This document shows positions 14,943-18,865 of a DNA stretch of 18,865 bases, in pieces. The stretch is taken from positions 1-18,865 of the forward strand of contig CAMURX010000010.1 of the NCBI GenBank assembly GCA_947097615.1, read 5' to 3'. Both the position numbers and the translations under genes were made by a program. Origin of the DNA: an uncultured Neisseria sp. (lineage in GTDB: Bacteria; Pseudomonadota; Gammaproteobacteria; Burkholderiales; Neisseriaceae). The notes beneath the pieces are model-generated. The model saw nothing but the letters and a program-made list of their open reading frames with translations, was not told the DNA's origin and did no database searches. Numbering within the stretch: position 1 is the first letter of the stretch; every line of letters begins with the position of its first letter.

Positions 14943-15575
14943 ATGGAAAAAATTACGCTTTATACCAACCCCAATTCGCGCGGCCGGATTATCCGCTGGC
15001 TGCTGGAAGAATGCGGTGCGGATTATAAAGTCGTCCCCGTGCCTTACGGCGAAAACGGCACCAAATCCGCCGACTTTCTCGCCATCAATCCCATGGGCAA
15101 ACTGCCTGCGGTGAAATATGGCGACACGGTGATCACCGAAACCGCCGCGCTGATAACTTTTCTGGCGGAACTCTTCCCAGAGAAAAACCTGATTCCCGCC
15201 GTCGGCACCGCAGAACGCGGCGAGTTTTACCGCTGGCTGATGTTTGCCATGCACGCCGAATACGCCTTTATGGACAAGTGGCACGGCATTCCCGAAACAC
15301 CGGAACGCAAACGCAGCATCGGCTACGGCAGCTTTGACGAAGTCGTCGCCACGCTGACTAAGTTTCTGCACGGCAAAGAATACGCGCTGGGCAACCGTTT
15401 CACTGCACTGGACGTGTATTTGAGCGGCCTGATTGCTTGGGGCATTATGCGGGCGCAGGTGCTGGATATGGACAGCGAATTGGGCGCGTTTATGAAACGC
15501 CATACGGCGCGTCCCGCCTTTGCCAAATCGCAAGCGTTGGATGCGGAACTCGCGAAACAGATGGGCTTGGAATAA
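14943..15575 (+). CDS. Glutathione S-transferase family protein located between groES and groEL
   Basis: A 210-aa cytosolic protein with a thioredoxin-like N-terminal domain (about 1-78) and an all-helical C-terminal domain (about 88-205). The N-terminal domain shows TLYTNPNSRGRIIRWLLEE with a candidate catalytic Ser12, then NPMGKLPAVKYGD with the cis-proline Pro55, then ITETAAL with the glutathione-binding Glu66-Thr67. This fits bacterial GSTs that conjugate or reduce substrates with glutathione; the substrate is unknown. The start has a strong Shine-Dalgarno (CAGGAG, 7 bases before the ATG). It sits 51 bases after groES and 82 before groEL on the same strand with no clear terminator on the left, so heat-shock cotranscription is plausible. 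Uptake sequences of the GCAGCCTG dialect flank the gene on both sides, suggesting arrival by transformation. Confidence 0.92.
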   Translation: MEKITLYTNPNSRGRIIRWLLEECGADYKVVPVPYGENGTKSADFLAINPMGKLPAVKYGDTVITETAALITFLAELFPEKNLIPAVGTAERGEFYRWLMFAMHAEYAFMDKWHGIPETPERKRSIGYGSFDEVVATLTKFLHGKEYALGNRFTALDVYLSGLIAWGIMRAQVLDMDSELGAFMKRHTARPAFAKSQALDAELAKQMGLE

Positions 15576-15605
15576 AAGCAGCCTGCACTGTTCAGGCAGC
15601 CTGAA
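15576..15605 (+). repeat. Two king-type uptake sequences between the GST gene and groEL
   Basis: AAGCAGCCTGCA (15576-15587) directly after the GST stop matches the AA-king3 dialect exactly. AGGCAGCCTGAA (15594-15605) matches the AG-king dialect exactly and sits inside the palindrome TTCAGGCAGCCTGAA. A short T-run follows, so it could also act as a weak attenuator before groEL. Confidence 0.7.
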
Positions 15606-15624
15606 AACATCTGATTTTTTGTAA

Positions 15625-17295
<1,671 letters not shown>

Positions 17296-17296
17296 G

Positions 17297-17308
17297 AGGC
17301 CGTCTGAA
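17297..17308 (+). repeat. DNA uptake sequence after groEL
   Basis: Exact AGGCCGTCTGAA starting one base after the groEL stop codon. Confidence 0.85.
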
Positions 17309-17330
17309 AGCCCGACGCGCAAGCGTTGAA

Positions 17331-17368
17331 AACAACACCCGCAGGGTTTGCGCCCTGCGGGTGTTGTT
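17331..17368. terminator. Strong hairpin terminator after groEL
   Basis: AACAACACCCGCAGGG (17331-17346), loop TTTGCG, and the perfect complement (17353-17368) followed by TATTGTTT. This 16-bp stem is not built from uptake sequences. Confidence 0.85.
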
Positions 17369-17377
17369 TATTGTTTG

Positions 17378-17415
17378 AGGCCGTCTGAAAACACTTTGTC
17401 CTGTTCAGACGGCCT
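17378..17415. terminator. Second, DUS-based hairpin after groEL
   Basis: AGGCCGTCTGAA (17378-17389) and TTCAGACGGCCT (17404-17415) with a 14-nt loop, 9 bases after the first terminator. Confidence 0.6.
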
Positions 17416-17471
17416 CCGGCGGCATTTTGCAGCCAAAGGCGTGACATTCAAACGGTAATCCGCCCCGTTTT

Positions 17472-17499
17472 GCGCCGCCGCGCAGCAAAAAGGCGGCGC
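17472..17499. repeat. GC-rich inverted repeat upstream of the lipoprotein gene
   Basis: GCGCCGCC (17472-17479) and GGCGGCGC (17492-17499) are perfect inverted copies around a 12-nt A-rich loop, just upstream of a likely promoter. It could be an operator-like site or simple structure. Confidence 0.4.
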
Positions 17500-17513
17500 A
17501 ATCGGGCATGCTG

Positions 17514-17522
17514 TGCTACATT
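17514..17522 (+). promoter_or_regulatory. Possible extended -10 for the lipoprotein gene
   Basis: TGCTACATT reads as TGn plus TACATT, 35 bases before the ATG. Confidence 0.45.
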
Positions 17523-17556
17523 CTGCCGCCAACACCGACGTACAAAGGAAACCCCT

Positions 17557-18264
17557 ATGAAAAAAAACCTTATCCCCACCCTTGCCGCCTGCCTGCTGCT
17601 GGGCGGCTGCATGACCGGCATCATGTGGGAGCGCGTGGCCGGTGACCAGTACGAATTTGCCGCAGACGGGAGCGATAACATCACCGCCTTTGCCGTTGCC
17701 ACTGCCGACAGCAGCCAGTTAAAAAAAAGCAGCCTGATACTGGTGGGCGAAAAATACTGGTACGTTTTAGACCAAGGAGAGGAAAACACGCAGCGCTTGG
17801 CACAACTGCGCGCGCAATTTCCCAAAGCCTTTTCTTTTAAAAGCAAAGGCGATCTTGAAGCAAACAAGCGCTACAAAAACAACACCTTTGTTTTAGAACG
17901 CCGCGAAGGAGAGAAAGGCTCGTTCCGCAGCGAATACTGCCTGGGCTACCAAACCGACAATCCCGCCGAAGCCAAGCAATTGGCCGCTTTGGGCTTTGAC
18001 AAAAAACCGGACGGCTACGAAACCTGCAGCGCGGTTACCGGCAAAATTTACGCCGTCGGCAATTTGAAAGTTCCTGCCGAATACCGTTTCGAGAGCCGTC
18101 TGCCGGTGCAATTAGGCCGCTCTTACGGCAAATCCGCCCCCGCCGGCAATAAAGTCGCCGCCGCCCTGCTCACCCCGTTTACCCTGGCAGCGGATGCCAT
18201 CGCCACGGTAACGGTGTATCCGATCATGTTTCGTAAAGCCTGGTTCGGGGATATTTCGATGTAA
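17557..18264 (+). CDS. Predicted lipoprotein of unknown function
   Basis: Encodes 235 aa with a lipoprotein signal MKKNLIPTLAACLLLGGC; the lipobox LGGC places the acylated Cys at 18, followed by Met-Thr, so sorting to the outer membrane is likely. The mature part is hydrophilic. It has a repeated Lys-rich mid section (SKGDLEANKRYKNNTFVLERREGEKGSF) and a hydrophobic segment near the C-terminus (AALLTPFTLAADAIATVTVYPIMF, about 204-227) of the kind seen in other small bacterial lipoproteins. The frame is open upstream to 17470, but the ATG at 17557 has AAAGGA at good spacing and begins the signal peptide. Probably monocistronic, with an extended -10 upstream and a terminator downstream. I cannot name a family. 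Confidence 0.85.
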   Translation: MKKNLIPTLAACLLLGGCMTGIMWERVAGDQYEFAADGSDNITAFAVATADSSQLKKSSLILVGEKYWYVLDQGEENTQRLAQLRAQFPKAFSFKSKGDLEANKRYKNNTFVLERREGEKGSFRSEYCLGYQTDNPAEAKQLAALGFDKKPDGYETCSAVTGKIYAVGNLKVPAEYRFESRLPVQLGRSYGKSAPAGNKVAAALLTPFTLAADAIATVTVYPIMFRKAWFGDISM

Positions 18265-18271
18265 AACATAC

Positions 18272-18317
18272 AAAAGCAGCCTGAAAACGGTTTATCCCGC
18301 TTTCAGGCTGCTTTTTT
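18272..18317. terminator. King-type inverted uptake sequence hairpin between converging genes
   Basis: AAAAGCAGCCTGAAA (18272-18286) pairs with TTTCAGGCTGCTTTT (18301-18315), followed by T residues. It ends the lipoprotein gene and lies just beyond the hemL stop on the other strand. The arms use the GCAGCCTGAA dialect. Confidence 0.75.
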
Positions 18318-18330
18318 GGCAGATTGTTTT

Positions 18331-18342
18331 TTCAGACGGCCA
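18331..18342 (-). repeat. DNA uptake sequence containing the hemL stop codon
   Basis: The minus strand reads TGGCCGTCTGAA; its TGA is the hemL stop in frame after GCC GTC, as at nth. Confidence 0.8.
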
Positions 18343-18865
18343 TCGCCTGAAACACTTCTTTGGCGGCGGCCACGGTTTCTTCAATCAGCTCAGGCGTATG
18401 CGCGGCGGAGACGAAACCGGCTTCGTAGGCGGAGGGGCCGAAGGCGACTTGTTTGTCGAGCATGCCGTGGAAAAAGGTTTTGAAGCCGTCCACGTTGGAG
18501 CGCGCCATGTCGCCGTAGTTGCGCGGCAGGCCGTCTGAAAAATACAGGCCGAACATGCCGCCCATGCTGTCGGCACAGAAGGCGACGCCTGCAGCTGCGG
18601 CGGCAGCCTGAAAGCCTTGTACCAGCTGTTCGGTACGCGCGGTAAGATTTTCGTAGAAGCCCGGCCGCTGGATGATTTCCAGCGTTTTCAAACCGGCGGC
18701 GACGGCGACGGGGTTGCCCGACAAAGTGCCGGCCTGATACACGCCGCCCAGCGGGGAGATGCAGGCCATGATGTCTTTGCGGCCGCCAAACGCCGCCAGC
18801 GGCATGCCGCCGCCGATCACTTTGCCCATGGTGGTCAAATCGGGCGTGATGCCGTGCAGCGACTG
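18332..18865 (-). CDS. hemL: Glutamate-1-semialdehyde 2,1-aminomutase (C-terminal part, runs off the window)
   Basis: A PLP enzyme that turns glutamate-1-semialdehyde into 5-aminolevulinate, the first committed precursor of haem. The visible 177 codons start in mid-gene at [22 protein letters not shown]; the lysine in GKVIGGG is the PLP-binding residue. [20 protein letters not shown] and the C-terminal helices ([25 protein letters not shown]) follow in the normal order. The N-terminal half, including the start, lies to the right of the window. The last residues AV and the stop come from a DUS; another DUS in frame (18528-18539) encodes SDGL. A king-type GGCAGCCTGAA also occurs in frame at 18602. 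Confidence 0.95.
   Translation of the reverse strand, partial: QSLHGITPDLTTMGKVIGGGMPLAAFGGRKDIMACISPLGGVYQAGTLSGNPVAVAAGLKTLEIIQRPGFYENLTARTEQLVQGFQAAAAAAGVAFCADSMGGMFGLYFSDGLPRNYGDMARSNVDGFKTFFHGMLDKQVAFGPSAYEAGFVSAAHTPELIEETVAAAKEVFQAMAV
18528..18539 (+). repeat. In-gene DNA uptake sequence (hemL)
   Basis: Exact AGGCCGTCTGAA antisense to hemL; the gene reads FSDGLPR here. Confidence 0.85.
18601..18612 (+). repeat. King-type uptake sequence within hemL
   Basis: CGGCAGCCTGAA carries the GCAGCCTGAA core of the king dialect inside coding sequence. The codons around it are Ala-rich, so chance is possible. Confidence 0.45.

Overview
The window comes from a member of the Neisseriaceae, most likely a GC-rich Neisseria or a close relative. 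The main evidence is the DNA uptake sequence (DUS) GCCGTCTGAA, usually as AGGCCGTCTGAA. It occurs dozens of times on both strands, often as back-to-back inverted pairs that form intergenic hairpins. A Correia-type element and dRS3-like repeats (CCCGCC..GGGAATGACG) agree with this. Several proteins match the known lengths of their Neisseria counterparts: MltA/GNA33 441 aa, PyrH 239 aa, GcvP 950 aa, TrpC 260 aa. Most of the DNA is GC-rich housekeeping sequence. One AT-rich patch near 2.2-3.0 kb stands out.

Layout from left to right: the 3' end of a HEAT-like alanine-rich protein (1-441); mnmE for tRNA U34 modification (684-2054); a short Correia element (2120-2223) abutting an open-frame remnant (2224-2349) and an intact AT-rich gene whose product looks like an immunity protein (2362-2874); a secreted or anchored thermonuclease (3055-3681); the paired HhH DNA glycosylases nth and mutY (3757-5570); mltA and trpC on the minus strand (5789-8038); a divergent AGCS-type Na+/alanine symporter (8244-9659); a small cysteine-rich secreted protein on the minus strand (9906-10247); pyrH (10434-11153); gcvP on the minus strand (11419-14271); a groES - glutathione S-transferase - groEL cluster behind a heat-shock-type promoter (14482-17295); a lipoprotein (17557-18264); and the 3' part of hemL on the minus strand, running off the right edge.

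The genes do not form one pathway. They are short transcription units separated by DUS hairpins. The parts that look linked by function are nth-mutY (oxidative base damage repair) and the groE cluster, where a GST-like gene sits between the two chaperonin genes. Three features are less routine. The first is the AT-rich Correia/remnant/immunity-like segment, which resembles a decayed toxin-immunity locus. The second is a roughly 105-bp repeat, present twice in opposite orientation, that brackets mltA-trpC-AGCS and carries DUS hairpins on its flanks. The third is a clutch of uptake sequences of the GCAGCCTG(A/C)A dialect confined mainly to the groE and hemL end, against the GCCGTCTGAA dialect elsewhere. 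No tRNA, rRNA, CRISPR array or complete insertion sequence was seen.
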